DNA from: Betaproteobacteria bacterium
GTDB lineage: Bacteria; Pseudomonadota; Gammaproteobacteria; Burkholderiales; SG8-39
Assembly: GCA_019245555.1 (NCBI GenBank)
Contig: JAFARH010000207.1
Location: 1 to 6,966, forward strand
Direction: 5' to 3'
Length of the DNA: 6,966 nt
In this document: one piece after another, positions 1 through 5,063 of the stretch
Position numbering within the stretch: position 1 is the stretch's first letter
Layout: each line of letters opens with the position of its first letter
Position numbers and translations under genes: made by a program
The notes under the pieces: generated by a model
Databases searched by the model: none
Told to the model about the DNA's origin: nothing
What the model saw: only the letters and a program-made list of their open reading frames with translations

Positions 1-280
1 CGTCGCCTTTGCGCTTCACTTCGATGGAGGCGATGAGCGGAGAGTAGGTCTGGAACGTGCGCTCGACGCCCTCGCCCGAGGACACCTTGCGCACGATGAA
101 TGAGGAATTGAGGCCGCGGTTGCGCTTGGCGATCACCATGCCTTCGAAAGCCTGCACGCACTTTATCGCGCCTTCGACAACGTTCACGTTGACGAGCACC
201 GTGTCGCCGGGCTCGAAGTCCGGAATCTGTTTCCCTAGGCGCTTGATCTCTTCTTGCTCGATTGTCTTGATCAGATCCAT
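1..280 (-). CDS. rplS: 50S ribosomal protein L19, 3' end outside window
   Basis: The first 93 codons of ribosomal protein L19, a component of the large subunit near the 30S/50S interface. The translation begins [20 protein letters not shown] and continues with L19 hallmarks: [27 protein letters not shown], the [20 protein letters not shown] segment, and [18 protein letters not shown] at the edge. Bacterial L19 is usually about 115 to 130 residues, so roughly the last quarter is missing on the left. The ATG at 280-278 is chosen because it gives the normal L19 N-terminus, has a GGGAG Shine-Dalgarno about 6 nt upstream, and lies 2 nt after the trmD stop. It is the last visible gene of the rpsP-rimM-trmD-rplS operon and is probably co-transcribed with it. 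Nothing looks abnormal in the visible part. Confidence 0.96.
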   Translation of the reverse strand, partial: MDLIKTIEQEEIKRLGKQIPDFEPGDTVLVNVNVVEGAIKCVQAFEGMVIAKRNRGLNSSFIVRKVSSGEGVERTFQTYSPLIASIEVKRKGD

Positions 281-282
281 GT

Positions 283-1041
283 TCAGCTCCCGGTTCTATT
301 CCTGTGCTCTTTTTGGAACTCGGCCAGCAGCGCCTGTTCCTCCTTGCTCATGCCCCGCGCCTGCAACAGCTCCGGGCGTCTCAGCCACGTCCTGCCCAGC
401 GCCTGCTTCAGGCGCCAGCGCCTGATGTTCTCATGGTGTCCGGAGAGCAACACCTCCGGCACCTTCTCGCCCGCCGCATCTTCCGGCCATTTCTCGGGCC
501 GCGTGTAATGCGGGCAATCCAGCAACCCCGCGGCGAAGGATTCCTCGATCGCCGATTGCTCGTCGCCTAGCGCCCCGGGCAGCTGGCGCACGCAAGCGTC
601 GATCAGCGCCATCGCCGCCAGCTCGCCGCCCGAAATCACGTAATCGCCGAGCGACAGCTCCTCATCCACCTGCGAGCGCAACAGCCGCTCGTCGATACCC
701 TCGTAACGCCCGCAGAGCAACGTCAGCGCACTTTCCTTTGCCAGCTCGATCACGCGCCGATGATCAAGCTTCCTTCCTTGCGGCGAGAGGTAGATCACTC
801 TCCCCGCCCCCGCGGCTCGCGCCGCCTCCAAAGCCTTCGCCAGCGGCTCGGCGAGCATCACCATGCCGGGTCCGCCGCCGAACGGCCGGTCATCGACCGT
901 CCGGTAATTGTCCGTCGTGAAATCGCGCGGATTCCACGTCTTGAGACTCCACAGCCCGGCCTGCAGCGCCCGGCTGGTGATCCCGCTCTCCGTCACCGCC
1001 GCAAACATCGGCGGAAAGAGCGTTACCACGTCAAAGCGCAT
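283..1041 (-). CDS. trmD: tRNA (guanine-N1)-methyltransferase TrmD
   Basis: A SPOUT-class enzyme that uses S-adenosylmethionine to methylate N1 of G37 in tRNAs, preventing +1 frameshifting; normally a homodimer. The 252-residue product is close to the E. coli length (255). Visible motifs are [11 protein letters not shown] at the N-terminus, [14 protein letters not shown] (47-60), the trefoil-knot AdoMet-binding segments [10 protein letters not shown] (84-93), [10 protein letters not shown] (110-119) and [17 protein letters not shown] (132-148), then [11 protein letters not shown] (172-182) and the tRNA-binding [20 protein letters not shown]. The ATG at 1041 is preferred over a GTG 18 nt upstream: it gives the family N-terminus, has GGAG 5 nt upstream, and overlaps the rimM stop by one base (TGATG), suggesting coupled translation. 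One oddity: the residue corresponding to E. coli catalytic Asp169 is Glu167, while the partner Arg (E. coli Arg154) is kept as Arg152. Confidence 0.97.
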   Translation of the reverse strand: MRFDVVTLFPPMFAAVTESGITSRALQAGLWSLKTWNPRDFTTDNYRTVDDRPFGGGPGMVMLAEPLAKALEAARAAGAGRVIYLSPQGRKLDHRRVIELAKESALTLLCGRYEGIDERLLRSQVDEELSLGDYVISGGELAAMALIDACVRQLPGALGDEQSAIEESFAAGLLDCPHYTRPEKWPEDAAGEKVPEVLLSGHHENIRRWRLKQALGRTWLRRPELLQARGMSKEEQALLAEFQKEHRNRTGS

Positions 1042-1517
1042 CACCACTCCGCGCTCCACTCGACCACGATGCTGCGACCTTCGAGGTCCACCTGCTTCAC
1101 GATCGCGCTCACCCAGGGGATGAGATGCGTTCGCTCACCTGCCACTTCCATCACATCCTGCGCGCTGTTGGTGAAGAACTGCTTCACCGATCCGATGCGC
1201 TCACCGCCAACGTCGCGCACTTCCATTCCTATCAAGTCGGCGAGGTAGTAATGCCCCTCTTCCGCCTCGGGGAGCGCCTCGCGGCGCACGCGCACTTCCA
1301 ATCCTTTAAGCGCCAGCGCCTGCTCACGGTTTTCTATCCCGTCGAGCTTCGCTACTACCGTCGCGCTGTGAACCCTCGCTTCCGCGACCCGATAAGTGCG
1401 GTCGCCGATCCACCATTCTTTCGTCCCTGCGAGGGTTTCAAGTACGCCACCGCCAGGTACCACTTTCATCCAGCCTCGTACGCCGTACGAACCGGCGACG
1501 CGGCCCATCCCGATCAA
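1041..1517 (-). CDS. rimM: 16S rRNA processing/30S maturation factor RimM
   Basis: RimM binds ribosomal protein S19 and helps assemble the 30S head during 16S rRNA maturation. The 158-residue product has an N-terminal RimM barrel ([15 protein letters not shown], residues 5-19) and a C-terminal PRC-barrel domain from about residue 88 ([12 protein letters not shown], then [18 protein letters not shown], then [20 protein letters not shown]). The start is the uncertain part. I chose TTG at 1517-1515 because it restores the first beta-strand (LIGMGRV, matching the usual MIVMGRV-type N-terminus) and lies 4 nt after the rpsP stop. ATG at 1508-1506 would remove three residues and part of that strand. 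The open frame runs further upstream through rpsP, but that part is a frame shadow. The rpsP-rimM-trmD order is the standard one. Confidence 0.92.
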   Translation of the reverse strand: MIGMGRVAGSYGVRGWMKVVPGGGVLETLAGTKEWWIGDRTYRVAEARVHSATVVAKLDGIENREQALALKGLEVRVRREALPEAEEGHYYLADLIGMEVRDVGGERIGSVKQFFTNSAQDVMEVAGERTHLIPWVSAIVKQVDLEGRSIVVEWSAEW

Positions 1518-1521
1518 CTGA

Positions 1522-1773
1522 TCAGGCGGCCTTTTTTGCAAACTGCTTGACGAGCCGCTCGGCGGTCGGCGAGAGCTGCGCGCCCTTGCCCTGCCAGTGC
1601 TTAACGCGCTCGAGGTCGACGCGTAGCGATTCGCGGCCTTCCGGAGCCTTGGGATCGTAGAAGCCGAGACGCTCGAGGAACTTGCCCGAAGCCGCGCGCC
1701 GCGAATCCGCCACCACGAAGTGGAAAAACGGACGCTTGTTGGCGCCACCGCGCCGGAGTCGAATCACTACCAT
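1522..1773 (-). CDS. rpsP: 30S ribosomal protein S16
   Basis: S16 is a primary-assembly protein of the small ribosomal subunit that stabilises the 5' domain of 16S rRNA. The 83-residue product (E. coli 82) opens [20 protein letters not shown] and continues [21 protein letters not shown], matching the family throughout and ending in a Lys-rich VKQFAKKAA tail. The frame is open up to 1896, but the ATG at 1773-1771 is the right start: it gives the exact S16 N-terminus and has GGAG 9 nt upstream. It is the first gene of the rpsP-rimM-trmD-rplS operon. A perfect TATAAT -10 box lies 35 to 40 nt upstream of the start codon, giving a predicted leader of about 28 nt. Confidence 0.97.
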   Translation of the reverse strand: MVVIRLRRGGANKRPFFHFVVADSRRAASGKFLERLGFYDPKAPEGRESLRVDLERVKHWQGKGAQLSPTAERLVKQFAKKAA

Positions 1774-1796
1774 CTGGGAATGCTCCGCAAACCGCG

Positions 1797-1844
1797 AAAA
1801 GGCGCGGATTATACGGGAAAATTTTCCCTTTTTGGGCGCCTTTT
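1797..1844. repeat. Nested inverted repeat in the rpsP / MCE-operon divergent spacer
   Basis: The inner element is a perfect 14-base palindrome, GGGAAAATTTTCCC (1815-1828). It is flanked by an outer 9-base inverted repeat, AAAAGGCGC (1797-1805) and GCGCCTTTT (1836-1844), which extends to 13 bases per arm (1793-1805 and 1836-1848) with one mismatch. Inner and outer centres are only 1 nt apart (1821.5 and 1820.5). The inner palindrome begins one base upstream of the rpsP -10 box, and the whole lies upstream of the predicted start of both divergent transcription units. A DNA operator therefore fits better than an RNA hairpin. No protein partner can be named from sequence. Confidence 0.7.
1808..1813 (-). 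promoter_or_regulatory. -10 box of the rpsP operon promoter
   Basis: Read on the minus strand this is TATAAT, a perfect sigma70 -10 hexamer, predicting transcription start near 1801. No good -35 is seen: with a 17-nt spacer the hexamer would be CCCAAA (1831-1836). No TGn extended -10 is present either. The space normally holding the spacer and -35 is taken up by a palindrome (1815-1828), so the promoter may need an activator or be occluded by a repressor. The -10 call is sequence-based; regulation is inference. Confidence 0.65.
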
Positions 1845-1869
1845 GGCGACCATCGCAATGCGACAATAA
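1843..1869 (+). promoter_or_regulatory. Weak candidate promoter for the MCE-type operon
   Basis: TTGGCG (1843-1848) could be a -35 and CAATAA (1864-1869) a -10, with a short 15-nt spacer. Both match poorly. Only 110 bases separate rpsP from the permease gene, so a plus-strand promoter should lie within 1774-1883, and this is the best pair I can see. The A-rich run at 1863-1870 is the most -10-like segment. Confidence 0.25.
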
Positions 1870-1883
1870 AACCCGGGGGAAGG

Positions 1884-2660
1884 ATGCTTCAGGCACTGCG
1901 GGAGATCGAAGGCGGGATTCAGTTGTCGCTCAATGTCGCGGCACGCCTGCCGCGCCTGCGCCGCGCGCCGATCCTCGACCAGTTCCTCCGGCAAATCTAC
2001 TTTACGGGCGTGACCGCCGCAGGCGGCGTGATCCCAAGAGCTTGTGGCCTCGGCGTAATCATCATCGCGGTGATGATGGACATGCTGGATGCAGACGTCG
2101 ATCTCGCAGTGAAGATCCTGCTCCTCATGGTCTTCCGCGAAATCGGCCCTCTCGCCGCGGCGCTTGTCGTAATCCTGCGCACCGGAACCGCGGTCTCCGC
2201 CGAGGTGGCGATGATGCGCGTCACCGGTCAGACACGCGCGCTGCGCTATCTCGGCATCGATCTCTACGACTACATCGTGCTACCTCGCGTCGTCGGCTGC
2301 ATGCTTGCCACCCTCGCGCTCACCTTCTATGTCCAGTTCATCGCCGTCGCCGGCGGCCTGATCCTGAGCCCGTACATCATCGAAGCTTCGTTCTGGGAAC
2401 TGACGAACCGCCTGTTCGATCTCTTCCGCCCGGTGGACTTCTTCTACTCGACGATCAAGGCACTGCTCTTTGGCTTCGCAATTGCCGCTTGCTGCTGCTG
2501 GCATGGCCTGAATCCGCCTGATCTCACGAACAACGCGGTGCCCAAGGTCGTCACGAAAGCCGTCACGCAAAGCATGATGCTGGTGCTCCTCATCAACGCG
2601 GTCTTCGCCTATCTCGTGTTCGGCGTCCTCTTCTTCGGCCTGGTGAAGGCGAACGTATGA
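1884..2660 (+). CDS. MlaE-family lipid ABC transporter permease
   Basis: An inner-membrane permease of the MlaE/YrbE family, which with an ATPase and an MCE protein moves phospholipids or other lipids between the membranes. The 258-residue product matches E. coli MlaE in length (260). An amphipathic N-terminal region (1-45) is followed by hydrophobic segments near 45-67, 76-100, 135-165, 188-205 and 230-253. The family signature is clear: [20 protein letters not shown] (84-103), then [20 protein letters not shown] and VLPRVVG (132-138). The usual GVG-type motif before the last helix is altered here ([12 protein letters not shown]), and the interface TEQ of E. coli MlaE is TGQ. The ATG at 1884 abuts a GGGGGAAGG purine run; the spacing is short but no better start is visible. 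Its stop overlaps the next start (ATGA). I give no symbol because orthology to mlaE proper is not shown. Confidence 0.9.
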   Translation: MLQALREIEGGIQLSLNVAARLPRLRRAPILDQFLRQIYFTGVTAAGGVIPRACGLGVIIIAVMMDMLDADVDLAVKILLLMVFREIGPLAAALVVILRTGTAVSAEVAMMRVTGQTRALRYLGIDLYDYIVLPRVVGCMLATLALTFYVQFIAVAGGLILSPYIIEASFWELTNRLFDLFRPVDFFYSTIKALLFGFAIAACCCWHGLNPPDLTNNAVPKVVTKAVTQSMMLVLLINAVFAYLVFGVLFFGLVKANV

Positions 2661-3259
2661 CGGAGCTTGCGGTCCGCTACCGGCGCAAGACGGCGCGTCA
2701 CGAAGTGCAAGTTTCCGCGCCGAAAGGCGCAGTGACCCACGTGCACCTGCCGGACGACGATGCAAAGGCCCACTTCGTGACGGCGCTTCTGAAGGTGCAC
2801 TGCGAGCCGGGCGAGGAATTGGAGCTCTTCGGGGAGCCCGCGGTCTCCGCGGCGCCCAAGAAGCGCGAAAAGCTGCGCCACCGAGTGGGCGCGGTGTCGC
2901 CTATCGTCGGCCTGATGTCGAACCTGAATGCCTGGGAGAACATCTCGCTGCCCGCCGCCTACCACGGCACCCCGCCGTTGCCGGAAGTCGCGCAGATGGC
3001 GAGTGACGTGCTTACGTCGCTCGGCGCCGAGCCCAAATACTTCTTTGCACGCCTGCCGGACGAACTGGGGCTGCTCGACCGCAAGATGGCGGCCTTCGTG
3101 CGCCTGCTCGTCGCGGCGCCCGAGCTACTGGTGTTCGATGCGCTGGAGGACGGCCTCTCCTTCGGCGAATGCCGGCAAGTGGCGCGCTTCGAGGCCGAAT
3201 ACCGCACGCGGCAGCCGAGCGGCACCGTGGTGTACGTCGATACGAAGGAGGAGTCATGA
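2657..3259 (+). CDS. Degenerate MlaF-like ABC ATPase homologue (probable pseudo-ATPase)
   Basis: This 200-residue protein has the layout of an MlaF-type nucleotide-binding subunit but is shorter than the usual 250 to 270 and has lost its catalytic motifs. The Walker A position reads LPDDDAKAHF (31-40): the Lys remains, but the glycines and Ser/Thr are gone. The family segment VGLMSNLNAWENISLPAAYHG (84-104) is well preserved, yet the Q-loop Gln just before it is replaced (AVSPI, 79-83). The ABC signature position reads LPDELGLLDRKMA (133-145) with no SGG. Walker B is LLVFDA (157-162): the Asp is kept and the catalytic Glu is Ala. The H-loop position reads VVYVDT (191-196), without His. The frame is intact and overlaps both neighbours by ATGA, with GAAGG 7 nt before the start. 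It looks like a maintained subunit rather than a decaying gene. Assignment rests on motif alignment by eye plus its place between the permease and the MCE gene. Confidence 0.8.
   Translation: MTELAVRYRRKTARHEVQVSAPKGAVTHVHLPDDDAKAHFVTALLKVHCEPGEELELFGEPAVSAAPKKREKLRHRVGAVSPIVGLMSNLNAWENISLPAAYHGTPPLPEVAQMASDVLTSLGAEPKYFFARLPDELGLLDRKMAAFVRLLVAAPELLVFDALEDGLSFGECRQVARFEAEYRTRQPSGTVVYVDTKEES
3245..3253 (+). promoter_or_regulatory. Strong Shine-Dalgarno fixing the MCE gene start
   Basis: AAGGAGGAG lies 2 nt before the ATG at 3256, with its AGGAGG core (3246-3251) 4 nt away. It is the best ribosome-binding site in the operon. It decides the start of the MCE gene, whose frame is open further upstream inside the preceding gene, and it suggests that this subunit is made at a higher rate than the pseudo-ATPase before it. 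Confidence 0.75.
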
Positions 3260-4218
3260 GCATTGCCTTGCCGACGAAGCGCTTCGCCGGGATTGTCGCG
3301 AAGGTCAATGCCTTCCTGCTGATCGCGTTCGTGCTGGTCATCGCGTTCCTCGGCCTCGTTGCCTACAAGCAGGGCTGGTTCGTCCACCAGTCGCCGATCC
3401 ACTTCGTCACCGCAAACGCGCTCGGCATCAACAAGGGCATGCCGGTCAAGCTTCACGGTTTCACCATCGGCTCGGTGAGCAGCATGGAACTCGCTCCGGG
3501 CGGCGTCGACGTGCGTCTGCAGATCGGCAGCGAATACCTGGCGCGCATCCCGCAGGATTCGCGAGCCAAGAACGCGCGCGAGTCCGGCCTGGTCGGCGCG
3601 GCCGTGATCGACATCCTGCCGGGCAAGGCCGAGAACGCCATCAGCGAGGGCGCGCAGATCTCGTTCGAGCCGGCGCGCGGCATCAGCGAGATCATCGACG
3701 ACTTCCGGCGGCAGGCGATGCCGGCGTTCAACGAGCTGAAGACGGCGATGTCGCAGGTCGGCCGCTCGGGCGAGGACATCACTCAGATCCTGGCAAGCCT
3801 ACGCAAGGAGGTGGATCAGCTGCCCGCCACGCATCGCGCGATTCGCAAGCTAGTCGAGGAAGCCGCAGTGGCCACGACCAACGTGAGCAAGCAGGCGGCC
3901 GCGACGCTGAGCGCTGTCGAGAAGGTGTCCAAGACCGTCGACAAGACAATCCCCGAGGTGTCGGAAAAGCTGGTGAATAGCCTGCAGTCGATCGACGCGG
4001 CCGCGGTACAGGCGAAGAAAACGGGCGAAGAGGTCCGGCTCACGCTGCGCGCGGCGCGGCCGTTGGTCGAGCACAGCGAAGTCGCGGCGCGTGAGGCGGG
4101 CGACGTGCTCGGTGCGGCGAAGCGCGTCTGGCCGCTCTCCGACTCCTTCAAGGAAACCTCCGACGGCATGCTGCCCATCGACTCGTTCGAAGCCGAAGGC
4201 AAGGGGCGCTCGCGCTGA
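3256..4218 (+). CDS. MlaD/MCE-domain lipid-binding protein
   Basis: A 320-residue MCE protein, the periplasmic lipid-binding partner of an MlaE-type permease, anchored in the inner membrane. After a short basic N-terminus there is one transmembrane helix (about 17-37, VNAFLLIAFVLVIAFLGLVAY). The MCE domain follows (about 46-135), with SPIHFVTANALGINKGMPVK, LHGFTIGSVSSMEL, GLVGAAVIDILPG and the closing ISFEPARG. A long helical region (about 140-290) is rich in Ala, Glu, Lys and Val and likely forms a coiled coil or barrel-like stalk. The end has an AKRVWPLSDSF motif, as is common in this family. It is longer than E. coli MlaD (183) and so resembles the extended MCE proteins. The start is set by the AAGGAGGAG site and an ATGA overlap with the upstream gene. 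Its TGA overlaps the next ATG by one base. Confidence 0.92.
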   Translation: MSIALPTKRFAGIVAKVNAFLLIAFVLVIAFLGLVAYKQGWFVHQSPIHFVTANALGINKGMPVKLHGFTIGSVSSMELAPGGVDVRLQIGSEYLARIPQDSRAKNARESGLVGAAVIDILPGKAENAISEGAQISFEPARGISEIIDDFRRQAMPAFNELKTAMSQVGRSGEDITQILASLRKEVDQLPATHRAIRKLVEEAAVATTNVSKQAAATLSAVEKVSKTVDKTIPEVSEKLVNSLQSIDAAAVQAKKTGEEVRLTLRAARPLVEHSEVAAREAGDVLGAAKRVWPLSDSFKETSDGMLPIDSFEAEGKGRSR

Positions 4219-5063
4219 TGCGTTGGCTAGCCGCCGGGCTGGTGGTGGTCCTGGCTGGCTGCGGTGGCGGCAAAGCCACGACCAACAGCGGCGGTGGCAA
4301 CACATCGCTTGCCCAGTCGCGCCTCACGCAGGCTGAAACGCGCGCCGCGGGTTTCACTAAATCAGGCGACTACCAGAACGCGGCGCGTCAATACGCTGAG
4401 GCCTTGCGCATCGCCACGACGCTCGAGAACGCCGACGCGATCGCCGCCAATGCGATCAATCTTTCGGTCGTGTCGCAATGGCTCGGGCGCGACGACGATG
4501 CGCGCGCCGCGCTCGATGCGGTGCTGACCGATACCCATACCGCCTTCTCCGAGCACCGCAAGATCCAGGCGGAGCTGCGGCGCGCAATCGTGGAGCTGGG
4601 CGGCGGCAACACCGGCGCCGCGGCGGTCTGGGCGGGACAGGCGCAGCAACGTTGCAATGCCACGAGCTGCGAATACGCGGCGGGCATCCTCAACGTGCGT
4701 GCGCAGATCGAGCTCGAATCCGGGCGCAATGCAGAGGCGGCGCAGCTCGCGCAGAGTGCAGCAGACCGGTCACGGTCGACCGGTAGCCAGGTCGAGCTCG
4801 CCAATGCGCTGCGGACGCTGGGACGGGCGCGCCATGCCCAAGGCCAGTACGCGGCGGCAATGGAGCCGCTCAAGCAGGCGCTGGAGATCGATCGCGAGAT
4901 GGGCGACCCGCGCAAGATCCTCGCCGATCTGGCGGACCTCTCCCGCTCGGCAGACGCCGCGGGCGATGCCGCGGCCGCAAGGGACTACAAGGAGCGCGGC
5001 CTCGCCGTAAGCCGCGCCATGAACGGCGGGCGCAGCGCACCCGAAGCCTCGCTAACTCGCTAG
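4218..5063 (+). CDS. TPR-repeat lipoprotein of the MCE operon
   Basis: A 281-residue predicted lipoprotein. The signal peptide is MRWLAAGLVVVLAGC with lipobox LAGC, so Cys15 would be lipidated. Gly follows it rather than Asp, which favours outer-membrane sorting. A flexible Gly/Ser/Asn linker (16-30) precedes an all-helical, Ala-rich body with TPR-like units near 35-68 (GDYQNAARQYAEAL), 73-104, 119-150, 153-186, 193-227 (GQYAAAMEPLKQALEI) and 233-266. Cys146 and Cys151 could form a small disulfide loop. Its start overlaps the MCE stop (TGATG), so it is probably a working partner, perhaps an outer-membrane or periplasmic scaffold for the lipid carrier. That role is inferred from context only. 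It does not look like the auxiliary lipoprotein (PqiC/LptE-like) often found at the end of MCE operons. It converges on the cyclase gene with a 4-nt overlap. Confidence 0.85.
   Translation: MRWLAAGLVVVLAGCGGGKATTNSGGGNTSLAQSRLTQAETRAAGFTKSGDYQNAARQYAEALRIATTLENADAIAANAINLSVVSQWLGRDDDARAALDAVLTDTHTAFSEHRKIQAELRRAIVELGGGNTGAAAVWAGQAQQRCNATSCEYAAGILNVRAQIELESGRNAEAAQLAQSAADRSRSTGSQVELANALRTLGRARHAQGQYAAAMEPLKQALEIDREMGDPRKILADLADLSRSADAAGDAAAARDYKERGLAVSRAMNGGRSAPEASLTR
5060..5063. other. CTAG shared by two convergent stop codons
   Basis: The palindrome CTAG provides TAG for the plus-strand lipoprotein gene (5061-5063) and TAG for the minus-strand cyclase gene (5062-5060). The coding regions overlap by 4 nt. 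I see no GC-rich hairpin with a T-tract on either strand in the neighbouring 50 bases, so each transcript probably runs into the other gene unless Rho stops it. Confidence 0.9.

Noticed and set aside
1518..1748. N-terminal extension of rimM through rpsP
   Set aside because: The extra residues are Arg/Ser-rich out-of-frame translation of rpsP and have no counterpart in RimM.
1815..1844. Intrinsic terminator from the palindrome and following T runs
   Set aside because: The inner stem is A/T-centred with only three G-C pairs per arm, and the element lies upstream of both predicted transcription starts, where no transcript needs ending.
1774..1896. N-terminal extension of rpsP up to 1896
   Set aside because: The extension would run through the -10 box and the palindrome, while S16 proteins begin exactly at MVVIRL; the ATG at 1773 has its own GGAG site.
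1682..2521. Long open plus-strand frame across rpsP, the spacer and the permease gene
   Set aside because: It is Arg/Pro-rich and low in complexity, overlaps rpsP antisense and the MlaE-family permease in another frame, and has no family resemblance; a shadow of GC-rich coding DNA.
2657..3259. Calling the degenerate ATPase homologue a pseudogene
   Set aside because: It has a full-length open frame, proper stop/start overlaps on both sides, and a conserved core outside the catalytic motifs, which fits a maintained inactive subunit better than decay; selection was not measured.
2928..3980. 350-codon plus-strand frame overlapping the pseudo-ATPase and MCE genes
   Set aside because: Its composition is Arg/Ser/Pro/Ala-rich with no recognisable motif, while the overlapped frames carry MlaF-like and MCE motifs, a strong Shine-Dalgarno and coupled starts.
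4388..4915. 175-codon minus-strand frame opposite the TPR lipoprotein gene
   Set aside because: Its Ala/Ser-rich translation mirrors the Ala-rich TPR gene, with no Shine-Dalgarno or motif.
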